From the NCBI GenBank assembly GCA_045110675.1, contig JBGCGJ010000008.1, positions 1 through 64,000 on the forward strand: a stretch of 64,000 nucleotides of DNA, in the 5' to 3' direction. Shown in pieces: positions 44,107-53,236 of the stretch (position 1 is the stretch's first letter; each line of letters starts with the position of its first letter). The notes below the pieces were generated by a model. That model worked only from the letters and a program-made list of their open reading frames with translations, did no database searches and was not told where the DNA came from. The position numbers and the translations under genes were made by a program. The stretch comes from JBALVT01 sp045110675. GTDB lineage: Bacteria; Pseudomonadota; Gammaproteobacteria; Pseudomonadales; Halieaceae.

Positions 44107-44141
44107 GGCCGGACAAGCAATCGCTTACCGGCCTTTTTTTT
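44107..44141 (+). terminator. Rho-independent terminator after receptor/VOC unit
   Basis: GGCCGG at 44107-44112 pairs with CCGGCC at 44128-44133, with an inner AAGC/GCTT pair and a run of eight T after the stem. It closes the receptor-VOC transcript 60 bp after the VOC stop. Confidence 0.85.
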
Positions 44142-44240
44142 GTGTCATGAGGCGCTAAATGCTTGTCGCTTCAAGTTAAGCAATCCCATACAAGCTTTTC
44201 TACACTGCTACAACGATAATCATTGCGAAGTTGAGACAAT

Positions 44241-45620
44241 ATGTCTGCACGTCAGGCCGGAACGAATGGAAGCCACGCGTACGAGGTTCTCTATGAGAGG
44301 ATCCTCGGAGATTATCGGCAGAGAACGCCTCGTTCCCGTGAACTGTATAAGCGGGCCAGATCGTCACTCGCAGGTGGTGTGTCCGGTAACCTCAGGTACT
44401 TCTCGCCGTATCCGCTCTATATGAGCGCTGCTAGTGGTAGCCGAACAACCGACGTAGACGGGAATGAATACATTGATTGTTTTGGTGCCAATGGCCCAAT
44501 GTTACTGGGCCACAATCACCCTTTGTTGGTCGGGGCGATACACAATGTTAAAGAGCTGGGCGCCTTACCTCTAAACCCGGAAGTCATGGTGGAGTGTGCG
44601 GAACTGGTTCAGAATGTCGTTCCCTGCGCTGAATTAGTCAGGTTTCTAAACACCGGCACCGAGGCGGTAATGACCGCCGTACGTATTGCACGCGCGTTTA
44701 CAGGGAAGTCCAAGCTGGTTAAGTTTCACGGTCATTATCATGGTCAAGACGATCAGTTTCTTGTTGGAATTGATGCATCTGATGCGCTGTTTTCTGATGG
44801 CGTTGCACCCTCGGCGACTGCGGGTGTTCATCTTTGTTCTTATCTTGATCTGGCTCATCTCGAAACCTTGTTTGCGCAAGACGCTGATATAGCAGCGGTG
44901 ATTCTAGATCCCGCCATGCACGCGGGTGGGCTTTGGGGGAGTGACAAAGAGAAACTGTTTGCGCTTAGGGAGCTGACTGAGCGATACGGTGTTGTACTGA
45001 TATTTGATGAGGTGATTTCAGGTTGTCGACTGGCTCCAGGAGGGGCACAGCAATACTTTGGTGTTACCGCTGACTTGGTAACGATGGCAAAAGCTCTTGC
45101 CGCAGGCGAAAAGCTTGCCCTGGTCGCCGGGAAGCGTCAGATCATGAGTGTAGTAGACCCAAGGGCAGATGAAGGCACCCCACGTGTATTTCAATCAGGA
45201 ACCGTCAATGATGGTCCTGCGGCGTTGGCAAGTTCTTGTGCCGCGTTGCGGCAGTACCAATGTCTTTACGAGAAGGGAGAGTATGAACGGCTTGCGAGGA
45301 GTACAGAGTCGATCAGGAAAGAGCTGATGGAGGGATTTAGTGAAGCGGGCATTCCCTGCCAGGTGAACCACCTGGCTTCCATGTTGCAAATTCACCTAGG
45401 TGCCGATGAAGTCAACTTCGAGACGGCACAAGGACAATATGCTCAAGTTTTGGAATTGTTTTACCTTGCTTTAATTAACCATGGCGTCATGTTATCGCTG
45501 CCAACGTCTAACCACATCTATTTCTCGTTTGCCCATTCGGACAAGGACTTTCAATTTATTCGAAACAAAATCAGTTACGTTTTTGAATTTTATGGCTTTA
45601 GTTCACTCTCGGCGACTTGA
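44241..45620 (+). CDS. Class III aminotransferase / glutamate-1-semialdehyde aminomutase-like
   Basis: 459 aa. PLP enzyme of fold type I: FLNTGTEAVMTAVRIARAFT, KFHGHYHGQDDQFLVGID, and LIFDEVISGCRLAPGGAQQY with the Asp for the pyridine nitrogen. The PLP lysine is probably in LVTMAKALAAGEK; the usual KxxGGG motif is altered (AKALAAGEK). Similar to HemL-type mutases and to omega-transaminases of catabolic clusters. The downstream aldehyde dehydrogenase suggests amine to aldehyde to acid processing. Starts at ATG 44241. Confidence 0.85.
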   Translation: MSARQAGTNGSHAYEVLYERILGDYRQRTPRSRELYKRARSSLAGGVSGNLRYFSPYPLYMSAASGSRTTDVDGNEYIDCFGANGPMLLGHNHPLLVGAIHNVKELGALPLNPEVMVECAELVQNVVPCAELVRFLNTGTEAVMTAVRIARAFTGKSKLVKFHGHYHGQDDQFLVGIDASDALFSDGVAPSATAGVHLCSYLDLAHLETLFAQDADIAAVILDPAMHAGGLWGSDKEKLFALRELTERYGVVLIFDEVISGCRLAPGGAQQYFGVTADLVTMAKALAAGEKLALVAGKRQIMSVVDPRADEGTPRVFQSGTVNDGPAALASSCAALRQYQCLYEKGEYERLARSTESIRKELMEGFSEAGIPCQVNHLASMLQIHLGADEVNFETAQGQYAQVLELFYLALINHGVMLSLPTSNHIYFSFAHSDKDFQFIRNKISYVFEFYGFSSLSAT

Positions 45621-45654
45621 TAGTGAAGTGCGGCCACCCCATGAGGATATAAAC

Positions 45655-47085
45655 ATGCAAGAAACAACAACAGAAGTTCTAGATGAGCTGTTTTCGAAAC
45701 AAAAAGCAGCTTTTAAAGCAAACAATAATCCGAGCTACGATCAGCGGATGCTGTGGCTGCAAGCTTTAGAAAGAATGATGGTGGAATTGCGCGTTGATAT
45801 TCAGAAGGCCATTTCAGAGGATTTTTCAGTTCACAGTCCGGCAATTACGGATATCTTCGAAACTGGCGGTGTCCTGGGGCGTAACCGCTATATTCAGGCG
45901 TTTCTCCAAGAATGGATGTTGCCAAGTGAGCGGCCATTGCCGGCTGAGGTACATGGGTCATCGTCCTGCGAGGTCATCCTGCAACCACAGGGTGTTATGG
46001 GTAACATCTCGCCATGGAATTTTCCGATCGAGTGCTCCCTGGTGATGGTTAACGACATGCTTGCGGCAGGAAACAGAGCAATCGTGAAGGTCTCCGAGCT
46101 AGCGCCCGCGACAGCCAAGCTTTTACAGGAGCGGGTAGGTGACTACTTTGAGGATGACGTGTTGGCGATTGTTGTTGGTGGCATTGAGTTTTCACAGTAT
46201 TTTTCTTCCCTTCCTTGGGACCACCTTACTTATACGGGTAACACAGAAGTCGGTAGGCTTGTTATGCAGGCTGCAGCCAAGAATCTAACGCCGGTTACTC
46301 TGGAACTTGGCGGCAAGAACCCGACGATTTTTCTTGATGACGGAGTAGATGAACAACACATTCTAGAATACCTCAGCTCTAAGTTCTGTAAGAGCGGGCA
46401 GATTTGTACCTCCCCGGACTATGCTTTGATTCCCGAGGGGCGCTTAGATGATTGGATCAGTATTGCAAAATCGGTTTGGCAAAAAGCCTATCCTGAATAT
46501 ATAGGGCATCCGGACGTGACCGGGATCATCAATGATCGGCACTTTAACCGCTTGATCAATGTGCTCGATGAAGCCAGGGCGAGTGGTGCGGAAGTTATTG
46601 CTCTACACGATGAAGAGCCGAATCCGGAAACACGGCAAATGCCAATGTATCTGGTAGTGAATCCCGATGAGGAGCTGGTTGTGATGCGAGACGAAGTATT
46701 TGGTCCGATTACCCCGCTTAAAACTTACAGCTCGATCGAAGATGCTTATGAGTATATAGCGGGTCGCGATCGACCTTTGGCATCTTATCTGGTCACTGCC
46801 GCCAGGAACGAAGAGGATGTTGCATCATTCAAACGCTCAGTTATCTCCGGCGGCGCCGGAATCAATGTCTTTGGTTTTCAGGCGGCATGGCCTGGTGCAC
46901 CCTTTGGTGGCACAGGCGCCAGCGGCATTGGTTGTCATGCGGGCAAAGAGGGATTTTTGAATTACTGTCACGTTAAGACGGTGTTCAACTGCGCTCAGGA
47001 TAATCCCGTTAAGGTGTCAATCGGAGCGCCCTACGGTGACATCACCAAAACAGTGGCCAATGCCTCTTTTCCCGAAGCTGGGTGA
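45655..47085 (+). CDS. Aldehyde dehydrogenase, coniferyl-aldehyde-dehydrogenase type
   Basis: 476 aa from the ATG at 45655 (GAGGAT upstream). Motifs: NISPWNFPIECSL (Asn122), TLELGGKNPTIF (Glu217), catalytic Cys251 in KSGQICTSPDYA, and YLVVNPDEELVVMRDEVFGP. The GQICTSPDYALIP phrase is typical of the coniferyl aldehyde dehydrogenase/CalB branch, short by about 20 residues of ALDH2. Oxidises aromatic or aliphatic aldehydes with NAD(P). It starts 34 bp after the aminotransferase stop. Confidence 0.9.
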   Translation: MQETTTEVLDELFSKQKAAFKANNNPSYDQRMLWLQALERMMVELRVDIQKAISEDFSVHSPAITDIFETGGVLGRNRYIQAFLQEWMLPSERPLPAEVHGSSSCEVILQPQGVMGNISPWNFPIECSLVMVNDMLAAGNRAIVKVSELAPATAKLLQERVGDYFEDDVLAIVVGGIEFSQYFSSLPWDHLTYTGNTEVGRLVMQAAAKNLTPVTLELGGKNPTIFLDDGVDEQHILEYLSSKFCKSGQICTSPDYALIPEGRLDDWISIAKSVWQKAYPEYIGHPDVTGIINDRHFNRLINVLDEARASGAEVIALHDEEPNPETRQMPMYLVVNPDEELVVMRDEVFGPITPLKTYSSIEDAYEYIAGRDRPLASYLVTAARNEEDVASFKRSVISGGAGINVFGFQAAWPGAPFGGTGASGIGCHAGKEGFLNYCHVKTVFNCAQDNPVKVSIGAPYGDITKTVANASFPEAG

Positions 47086-47219
47086 ACTTGCCACCTGGCA
47101 GATTGGAAAAGCGTGTGTGGTTAGCGGGTCAGGCTCACTCGATTAATGGCCGCTGATGATTCGGGTTTGTTAATGGATCCGATAGCGATATACTGTTTTT
47201 TCGTAACAGGAAGTAGCTA

Positions 47220-48260
47220 TTGTTGACTCAGAATATGTCTACTAGTGAGGCTAAGAGCTTTGGCCCCAGTTTCAACGCTGAAGGCTTATACATACGCTTC
47301 GGTGATGTTTTGGGGCCGCTTGTCGAAGAAGTTGGTATCAGCCTGGAAGTGCTGACTGATCCCAGCGTTCTAGTCCCGCTCGACAAACACTGCAAACTAC
47401 TGGAGCTTGCAGCCCGAAAACAAAAAGATGAATTTGTTGGCCTTAAGATTGGTAATCAAGTCCACCCCAGAGATCTCGGTCCGCTGGGCTACACCATTCT
47501 CAATTCACCCAACGTACTCGCTGCCTTGCAGAGTTTTGTAAGATACTTACGCGTATATGCTCGTGGGTGTGAGTTCGATCTTCAAGTTGAAGGAAAGTCT
47601 GCTCACTTTAAGTACAGCTATACCTTTACGGAACCCTGTGCAGTAGACCGGCGTCAAGAGGCCGAGTGCACTTTGGCAATGGTAAAACAGGTGGTGGAGG
47701 TCATCACCTCAAAGAAGCTGGCGCTCGAGGCGGTCAGTTTTGAGCACCCAAAGCCCGACGATACCTCTAAACATAAACAGGTATTTGACGCGCCACTTTA
47801 TTTTTCTCAACAGGTGAACTGCTTAAAATTCGATGCAAAACTTCTGGCGTGCGAAGCGGCCCATGCCGAACATAGGCTGTTCGAAGTACTTGAGAAACAC
47901 CTCGCTGAGGTAATTAATACGCAGGTGGATGAAGATGACCTGGTTGCCAAGGTCGGTAACGCCATCGCGCAGTCTCTCAGTGGCGGAGTGCCCAGCATTG
48001 ACGAAGTTGCAGCTACATTATTTATGACCAAACGAACGCTCCAGCGTCGTCTTGCGTCAGAGGGTGTACTTTACAACGAGTTTGCCGACGAAATTCGCCG
48101 CAAGTTGGCTATACAATACGTGAAGAGCACCAAGATGCCGCTCACCGAAGTTGCTTTTCTCCTGGGTTATTCGCACATAAGCGCTTTTTCCAGGGCTTTT
48201 CGTCGTTGGATGGGTCAAAGTCCAATCGACTTCCGCAGTAGCGATAGCAGTACCAATTAG
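47220..48260 (+). CDS. AraC-family regulator with N-terminal Arabinose_bd-type domain
   Basis: 346 aa from TTG at 47220 (AGGAAG six bases upstream); an ATG at 47235 is an alternative. The N-terminal 200 residues (DPSVLVPLDKHCKLLELAAR, RDLGPLGYTILNSPNVLAAL) fit the ArgR/OruR-like AraC subfamily. Two C-terminal HTHs: SIDEVAATLFMTKRTLQRRL and LTEVAFLLGYSHISAFSRAF-RRW. This subfamily usually activates a neighbouring catabolic operon when its ligand is bound, so it is the natural regulator of the 34-47 kb cluster. Confidence 0.9.
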   Translation: MLTQNMSTSEAKSFGPSFNAEGLYIRFGDVLGPLVEEVGISLEVLTDPSVLVPLDKHCKLLELAARKQKDEFVGLKIGNQVHPRDLGPLGYTILNSPNVLAALQSFVRYLRVYARGCEFDLQVEGKSAHFKYSYTFTEPCAVDRRQEAECTLAMVKQVVEVITSKKLALEAVSFEHPKPDDTSKHKQVFDAPLYFSQQVNCLKFDAKLLACEAAHAEHRLFEVLEKHLAEVINTQVDEDDLVAKVGNAIAQSLSGGVPSIDEVAATLFMTKRTLQRRLASEGVLYNEFADEIRRKLAIQYVKSTKMPLTEVAFLLGYSHISAFSRAFRRWMGQSPIDFRSSDSSTN

Positions 48261-48303
48261 GCTAACTCCTTTCACCTCAACTAACCAAGTAAATGCGCTT
48301 AAT

Positions 48304-48612
48304 TTAGGAATCTTTATCCCAGCCAACCGACCAATTATTGAGGGTCATAAGTTGTTCGCCCAACTCCTTCCCCCAGGTTGTGTAACCAAAGCCTTCCTCG
48401 TCGTGATCAATTAGGTTGAGTTCGCGTAACTCTTTGAGTCGCTGATTCAGGCTTGTGGGCGACATGTCGTCGCACTGCGTTCTTAGTTCACGGAACGTTA
48501 ATCTTTCAGCGCGCAGCTCCCACAATATTCTTAGGGACCATCGTCGCCCGAGAATATCCAGCAGGCGCATGATCGGGCGACCTGTTTTAGATCCTCGAAC
48601 TTTTTTATTCAT
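48304..48612 (-). CDS. HxlR-family winged-helix regulator
   Basis: 102 aa from ATG at 48612 (GAGGG seven bases upstream). HxlR features: IMRLLDILGRRWSLRILWEL, LTFRELRTQCDDMSPTSLNQ, RLKELRELNLIDHDEEGFGYTT. It is divergent from the CMD-like gene, and two inverted repeats with GCTACA half-sites lie between them, one overlapping the 5' edge of that gene. It therefore likely represses both. Lacks the usual N-terminal Cys sensor of HypR, so the signal is not obviously electrophile stress. Confidence 0.85.
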   Translation of the reverse strand: MNKKVRGSKTGRPIMRLLDILGRRWSLRILWELRAERLTFRELRTQCDDMSPTSLNQRLKELRELNLIDHDEEGFGYTTWGKELGEQLMTLNNWSVGWDKDS

Positions 48613-48629
48613 CACATTACCCTCTTGAC

Positions 48630-48646
48630 GCTACATTATATGTAGC
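48630..48646. promoter_or_regulatory. HxlR operator, site 1
   Basis: GCTACAT-TAT-ATGTAGC is an inverted repeat with 7-bp arms. It lies 18 bp upstream of the hxlR-type start and shares the GCTACA/TGTAGC half-sites with site 2. Confidence 0.7.
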
Positions 48647-48656
48647 GCTATTCTGT

Positions 48657-48675
48657 TGCTACAATTATTGTAGCA
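48657..48675. promoter_or_regulatory. HxlR operator, site 2
   Basis: TGCTACAAT-T-ATTGTAGCA is a perfect inverted repeat with 9-bp arms. It ends 11 bp before the preferred start of the CMD-like gene (48687). Two spaced copies with the same half-site fit cooperative repressor binding. Confidence 0.75.
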
Positions 48676-48686
48676 TGGAAGTATGT

Positions 48687-49238
48687 ATGAAGCATGTCTT
48701 AAGACCTATTAGTGAGCCTTATGCCTCCGAGATCGCCGAGATCTTTTCACGATATCCACAAGATAAAGACGGATACATTTTGAAGTTATTTCGTGTTTTC
48801 GCGAACAGTAAGCGTTTCTTGGCGAGTAAAGGTGTCATCAACCTTTTGGACAGCAGTAGCCCTCTACCCATTCGGGAACGCGAAATCGTCATCCTTCGAG
48901 TCACCTCGAATAGCAACTGCGAGTATGAGTGGGGAGTACATGTGACGAGCTTCAGTCGCGCCGCTCAACTAACTAGCGAACAGGTACGCGCGACTAGGTT
49001 GTCGGTGGATGAGGTTGATTGCTGGACGAAAGACGAACAACTATTGATCCGTTGCGTGGATCAGTTGTGCAGCGTCGCGAAGATTGAAGATGATACTTAT
49101 GATAGGTTTCAAGAACGGTGGAACCTAGAACAGCAGCTAGAGATTTTCGCCCTTTGCGGAAACTATCATCTGGTCAGCTGCATCGCGAATTGTGCCAGGC
49201 TCGAGCCAGAACCGGGTGTAGCTAGATTTCCGGTATAA
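48687..49238 (+). CDS. Carboxymuconolactone decarboxylase/AhpD-like protein
   Basis: 183 aa from ATG 48687 (GGAAG five bases upstream). The in-frame ATG at 48675 lies inside operator site 2 and has no ribosome-binding site. The core IREREIVILRVTSNSNCEYEWGVHV matches the CMD family region, where ExxxLRV precedes CxYEWxxH. In AhpD that place has CxxC, so here a peroxidase role is less likely than a lactone/decarboxylase-like or unknown function. Controlled with the divergent HxlR gene. Confidence 0.8.
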   Translation: MKHVLRPISEPYASEIAEIFSRYPQDKDGYILKLFRVFANSKRFLASKGVINLLDSSSPLPIREREIVILRVTSNSNCEYEWGVHVTSFSRAAQLTSEQVRATRLSVDEVDCWTKDEQLLIRCVDQLCSVAKIEDDTYDRFQERWNLEQQLEIFALCGNYHLVSCIANCARLEPEPGVARFPV

Positions 49239-49598
49239 AAATTGCGGGGCCGACTATCCTATCGTCCCTGTAGGACAATCGGAGACAGACCACCGCCTAC
49301 GGTCTCGGCACTATTTGGCCTGATCGCGCTGTTATAGTAGGGGCTCTAGCCCACTAGTTTGTCTTCTGTCCCCGGATTACTAGTTAGAATTAGACGAATT
49401 TCTAGAGAAAAATAGCGGAGGATGCATATCTCTACTATGCTGAAAAATGCTAACCCTATCGCTAAAGATACTTGTTTCTTAAACCGCGAAAGGCGAGAGC
49501 AACACATGTAACTTCGCGAGGAGAGACCACTGGCGATCAGTTCGAAGCTCCATTCGTGGAATCATCTCCCTTCATATCGTTTGCAAGGAGAGCGTGCA
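49239..49598. other. Intergenic before the large lipoprotein gene
   Basis: It contains the degenerate repeat (49274-49378). The remaining 200 bp is AT-rich, has no recognised gene, and leads to the AAGGAG of the lipoprotein gene. Confidence 0.4.
49274..49378. repeat. Degenerate copy of the GGGGACAGACC-type repeat
   Basis: Ends read ATCGGAGACAGACCACCG at the left and GTCTTCTGTCCCCGGATT at the right, an imperfect inverted pair. It is the same element type as the better preserved copies at 58851-58982 and 59694-59774. Confidence 0.55.
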
Positions 49599-52500
49599 AT
49601 GTACAGAAACTGGCGGTTAAGGCTGGCTCGATTGGCAATGGGTGCGATGTTATTCGCGATCTGCGTAGCATGTACGAACGTTGGATTAGGCTCCAAACAA
49701 GCTACAGAACGGCCGCTCGAAGCAGCTACGGTACTCGACCAATTCAGTCCCGATACACTTATCAGCGAAAGAAAATGTTTGGTAGATCTGACAGCAAAGG
49801 GAAAAAACCCACCTCTTAGAGCTGATGAAAGACTGCATCTCCAAAGCGCGAATAATCCGATCACTATTGAGGGCGCGCGGCCTGGATCTCACGTTGAAAT
49901 CGTCCACGCTCTTGAATGTATTTCGGTTCGAAGTATTTCTGTAGATAGCGACCCGGTGGAATGGATCGGTATTAATGACCGTGGGGAACCGGTTCAGCCG
50001 GGCACCTATTTTGCAATTGAATTAAATGCAGATGGTGTTACAAGTCTACCATTGCAACTTGGGGTGATATCCCGTCCTGATCCATGCCACGGGAATGCGC
50101 CTAAGTTGTTGGGTGTCGAAATAGGGCCCAAGCATGATGGTAAAGTCATAGAACTTGAGCATGCCCAGGCGGTTGATCTTTGTGTCCAGGTCGAATCTCT
50201 CGATGGTCAGTTTAGTGCACCCGCTGTAGACTTTGGAGATACCCTTCTTGTAGATGGTCGTGAGCTGGATGTGCCTGACTATCGCGTTGGTGTAGAGAGT
50301 CACGGCGGGACCCAGCGGTTTCGTATACGCGGTATAACTGGCCAGGTTAAAGTCTCTATTTTCGGTACACCTGTGCCCAATCCTATTGCTCCTCCCGATT
50401 CGCGCTTTGAATGTCTTGGTCGATTGTACGGATTTAAACATCCGTTTCGCGCTGAGCCTGAACCGATTATACGTCGGTCAAATGTAGTGGTTCGATGTGA
50501 TGCGGTTTACCAAATTTCTGAGTCTTATCCAGTTTATGATAATTTGGGCAAGCTAATTAATGTGAAGACCCAAACGGGTCATGCATTTGTTCCGGATTTC
50601 GCCAGCACCGATGGCGATGGACGCTTTGCTGTTTTCATTACAGACTCTTCGTTTGCCGCGACCAGACGGTTGCCCAACGACAGCCAATTTATAGGTCTTC
50701 AAGTCACGTGTGTTGATGTGCAACAGTGCGGCACTGAAAGTTATGGCAAGGCTGTTCAGCAGCCTGGGTCTCGTTGGAATTGGGGCTTATTCAACGTCCC
50801 CGATCTCGCTGCGGGAGGTTTGGTGGCTCGGCTAATTACTAATGGTGATCGTGGGAGCCAGGGTAGTATTCGTCTCCATCAGGCGGAAAGACTTTTGGAC
50901 AATTCTGCTAGTGGTCCAGGTCGACAAAACGATTATCCCGTCGTAGTCCATGAATCTTTCGATCCTCTGCTGGAAGATGGTACCCAAGCGCTTGTGTGGT
51001 TGATGGCTGGCCAACCTACTGACCACGGAAAGATTAACGAGAATGGGTTGCGAATTCCCGGTTTAGCGACCAGCAGTTGCGAAGCGCCTATCGTTGGGCC
51101 TTGCATTCCCTTTTCCGATAGTTGTCGGGATTCTTTTGCGTGCGATCAAGCGAGATTCACGGGTAACAGTGAAGACCAAATACGCTGTCATGCGCCGAAC
51201 CTTCTCCTCCGTCTGCTCGCATCGGAATATGATGTTTGGCTAGTCGATCATGTTGTCGAGAATGACTCAACCTATGACATTGCCTTTTCTTCGGTACTCC
51301 TATATCAAAAAATTCTCAACTTTCCTGAACCCGACGAAGATCGACAATTAGCTGTTACCGGTTTGAGTATTGGTGGGGTATCGACTCGTATTGCTCTGCG
51401 AGCTTGGGAGTTCCATGCAGCAACCGGCGGAGAGGTAGATTTACCTTCAGGGTCAAGAGTTAAACGTTGGGGTGACGAACTTTATACCGACCCGGATAGG
51501 GTCGCGCTGTTTCTTTCTTATGATGCACCGCATTTAGGCGCTCGGTTACCAAGAACTTTTCAAGCCTATTTAAAAGACGACGATCTGCCTGGGTTCTCAC
51601 GTTTTCCAGCACTCGTGCGCAGTAAGCCTGCGGTTGAGCTTCTGCAGGAGTTTGTCTCCGAAGATGCGGATACTTCCTGCTTCGGTGGCCAAGCTGAGCT
51701 TTCGAGCTGTGATCTCAGTCCTAGCCAATTTGCAAATATCGTTAACGATGATGGTATTTCAGAAATGATCGAAGACTCAATGGACGTGCTTGGTGTTATG
51801 GCTCCAGGCCCGATTGATGGAGGCACTGATGGGCTGCCCATTCGAATTCCCTCTGTCGCAATCGCAAACGGCGGTTTAACCCGAAACCTGCCGAGTGGCC
51901 AGAGTGGTGAAAATAGGGCGCTCAAAATTGAGTTTGGCATAGCAGCCGGAAATCCTGTTCATACGCTTCGAGCGGAAACCAGATTGTTAGGCTCGGGCTT
52001 GAATACGTTTTGTGATGCAACAGCGCTTAGCGGCGACAGCGGTGAGTTTGTATGGCTTGCCGAAGCCCTTGCCAGAGATTGCTGGGAGCGTACCAGAGGG
52101 ATTAAGTTCAAACCTCTAAGGGCCATTGCGCGGACCAGTTGCATAGCCGCACTTGTCGGTACCAGTGCCGCTGACGTTTTCATAGGCTCTCCGTCGAGTA
52201 TCAAACTGGATATCTCCGTTCCAATGCGCCCCGAAAACGCGAGTCACTATCCAACCTTTGTACCCACAGACAGCGCGCTATTGAGCCGAAATGGAATTAG
52301 GCGGGGCGTAGACGCCAGATGGGCTGATTGGCTAGCGCCGGAAATTAGCAGGTCGCACTTCACCCTCGAAGACGATCAGTGTCAATTCATGATGTATCAT
52401 CTCGATGGGCATATGAAGGGTGATAAAGATGGATTCCCTACCTGTGAGAATTCGTCTCGAAGCTGTTTGGCTGGTGGCCATCGGCCTGGTAACGCACTCG

Positions 52501-52652
52501 ATCCCGGTCGCCGCTGGAATCGCAACCCCGATGGTTTTTGTGATCCCAACGACAGCGACGCGGGTGTTATCCCGCCTGAAGTCTTGCGAGCGAGATCGAT
52601 GAAGCCCGTGACGATCGATCTGGATACTCTTGATGGGCAGTTTATTCAATAA
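49599..52652 (+). CDS. Large lipoprotein with C-terminal alpha/beta hydrolase domain
   Basis: 1017 aa from ATG 49599 (AAGGAG upstream). Lipobox ends in MLFAICVAC. Residues about 100-560 are beta-rich repeats with no enzyme motif; the region up to about 470 is suggestive of Ig/jelly-roll domains. A hydrolase domain follows (about 540-800): LLLRLLASEYDVWLVDHVVE, VTGLSIGGVSTRIALRAWEF (GxSxG nucleophile elbow) and LSYDAPHLGARLPRTFQAYL. Such a layout is seen in surface esterases or lipases. Final part (YPTFVPTDSALLSRNG) is not recognised. Monocistronic in appearance. Confidence 0.75.
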   Translation: MYRNWRLRLARLAMGAMLFAICVACTNVGLGSKQATERPLEAATVLDQFSPDTLISERKCLVDLTAKGKNPPLRADERLHLQSANNPITIEGARPGSHVEIVHALECISVRSISVDSDPVEWIGINDRGEPVQPGTYFAIELNADGVTSLPLQLGVISRPDPCHGNAPKLLGVEIGPKHDGKVIELEHAQAVDLCVQVESLDGQFSAPAVDFGDTLLVDGRELDVPDYRVGVESHGGTQRFRIRGITGQVKVSIFGTPVPNPIAPPDSRFECLGRLYGFKHPFRAEPEPIIRRSNVVVRCDAVYQISESYPVYDNLGKLINVKTQTGHAFVPDFASTDGDGRFAVFITDSSFAATRRLPNDSQFIGLQVTCVDVQQCGTESYGKAVQQPGSRWNWGLFNVPDLAAGGLVARLITNGDRGSQGSIRLHQAERLLDNSASGPGRQNDYPVVVHESFDPLLEDGTQALVWLMAGQPTDHGKINENGLRIPGLATSSCEAPIVGPCIPFSDSCRDSFACDQARFTGNSEDQIRCHAPNLLLRLLASEYDVWLVDHVVENDSTYDIAFSSVLLYQKILNFPEPDEDRQLAVTGLSIGGVSTRIALRAWEFHAATGGEVDLPSGSRVKRWGDELYTDPDRVALFLSYDAPHLGARLPRTFQAYLKDDDLPGFSRFPALVRSKPAVELLQEFVSEDADTSCFGGQAELSSCDLSPSQFANIVNDDGISEMIEDSMDVLGVMAPGPIDGGTDGLPIRIPSVAIANGGLTRNLPSGQSGENRALKIEFGIAAGNPVHTLRAETRLLGSGLNTFCDATALSGDSGEFVWLAEALARDCWERTRGIKFKPLRAIARTSCIAALVGTSAADVFIGSPSSIKLDISVPMRPENASHYPTFVPTDSALLSRNGIRRGVDARWADWLAPEISRSHFTLEDDQCQFMMYHLDGHMKGDKDGFPTCENSSRSCLAGGHRPGNALDPGRRWNRNPDGFCDPNDSDAGVIPPEVLRARSMKPVTIDLDTLDGQFIQ

Positions 52653-52954
52653 AGAATATGAATACAGGACGCAAAAAGGTCAGGGGCAGACCGTTGTTTC
52701 CCTCGAATGTCTCATTTTTTGATGAACGGGAAGCACCCTTTTTTTTAAAAATATGGCCGTCTCGATGTATCAACGTAGTACAAAGGAACCACCCGACTGA
52801 TAGCTGCTCGCTACGCTGGTAATCACTTGAATTTCTTTATCCGCTTGTTGGCATACTCTCGGAATCGAGTATTCACGTCACATTTCCATTTGAACCGAAA
52901 TGAAAAACCTGCCGTATACATAGTATCAAAATTGTAAGCAACGGGGATTCTGGG
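52653..52954. other. Intergenic, nothing firm
   Basis: It has a GGGGCAGACC segment at 52683 that could be a worn end of the repeat family but lacks a partner, and a T-rich run at 52738-52747 after GGGAAGCACCC. No gene is recognised. Confidence 0.35.
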
Positions 52955-53236
52955 ATGGTCAACCAATACATTGCGCTACGGCATCTGGAGCCCACCTCTC
53001 ACCAGTATTTTATCCAAGCACTGGGTTGGATGTGGAGCATTGCCTTGAGTCTTATGTTTCTATCTGTTTTCTACCTTGGGCTATCCTGGATGGCACCCCT
53101 GTTATTGATGGGCGTTATAGCGTTTACTGTGGCGATGTTCAGGGAAAGAAAGAAGCTGGAAATGCTCGAGGCAAGGGCGACCTCCGGCTTTAGTAGTTCG
53201 TCGCGCTGTGTTTGGAAGCTTGATTCCGAAGCCTGA
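52955..53236 (+). CDS. Small two-TM protein, paralogue of 55284-55577 gene
   Basis: 93 aa. Two TM helices (FIQALGWMWSIALSLMFLSV and APLLLMGVIAFTVAMF) flanked by charged ends (RERKKLEMLEARA). It aligns with the protein at 55284-55577 without gaps in the core: RHLEPTS vs RHIPDPTS, LGWMW vs LGFMW, FYLGLSW vs IYFGISI, FTVAMFRE vs FTVAVFHD. Family unknown. Confidence 0.75.
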   Translation: MVNQYIALRHLEPTSHQYFIQALGWMWSIALSLMFLSVFYLGLSWMAPLLLMGVIAFTVAMFRERKKLEMLEARATSGFSSSSRCVWKLDSEA

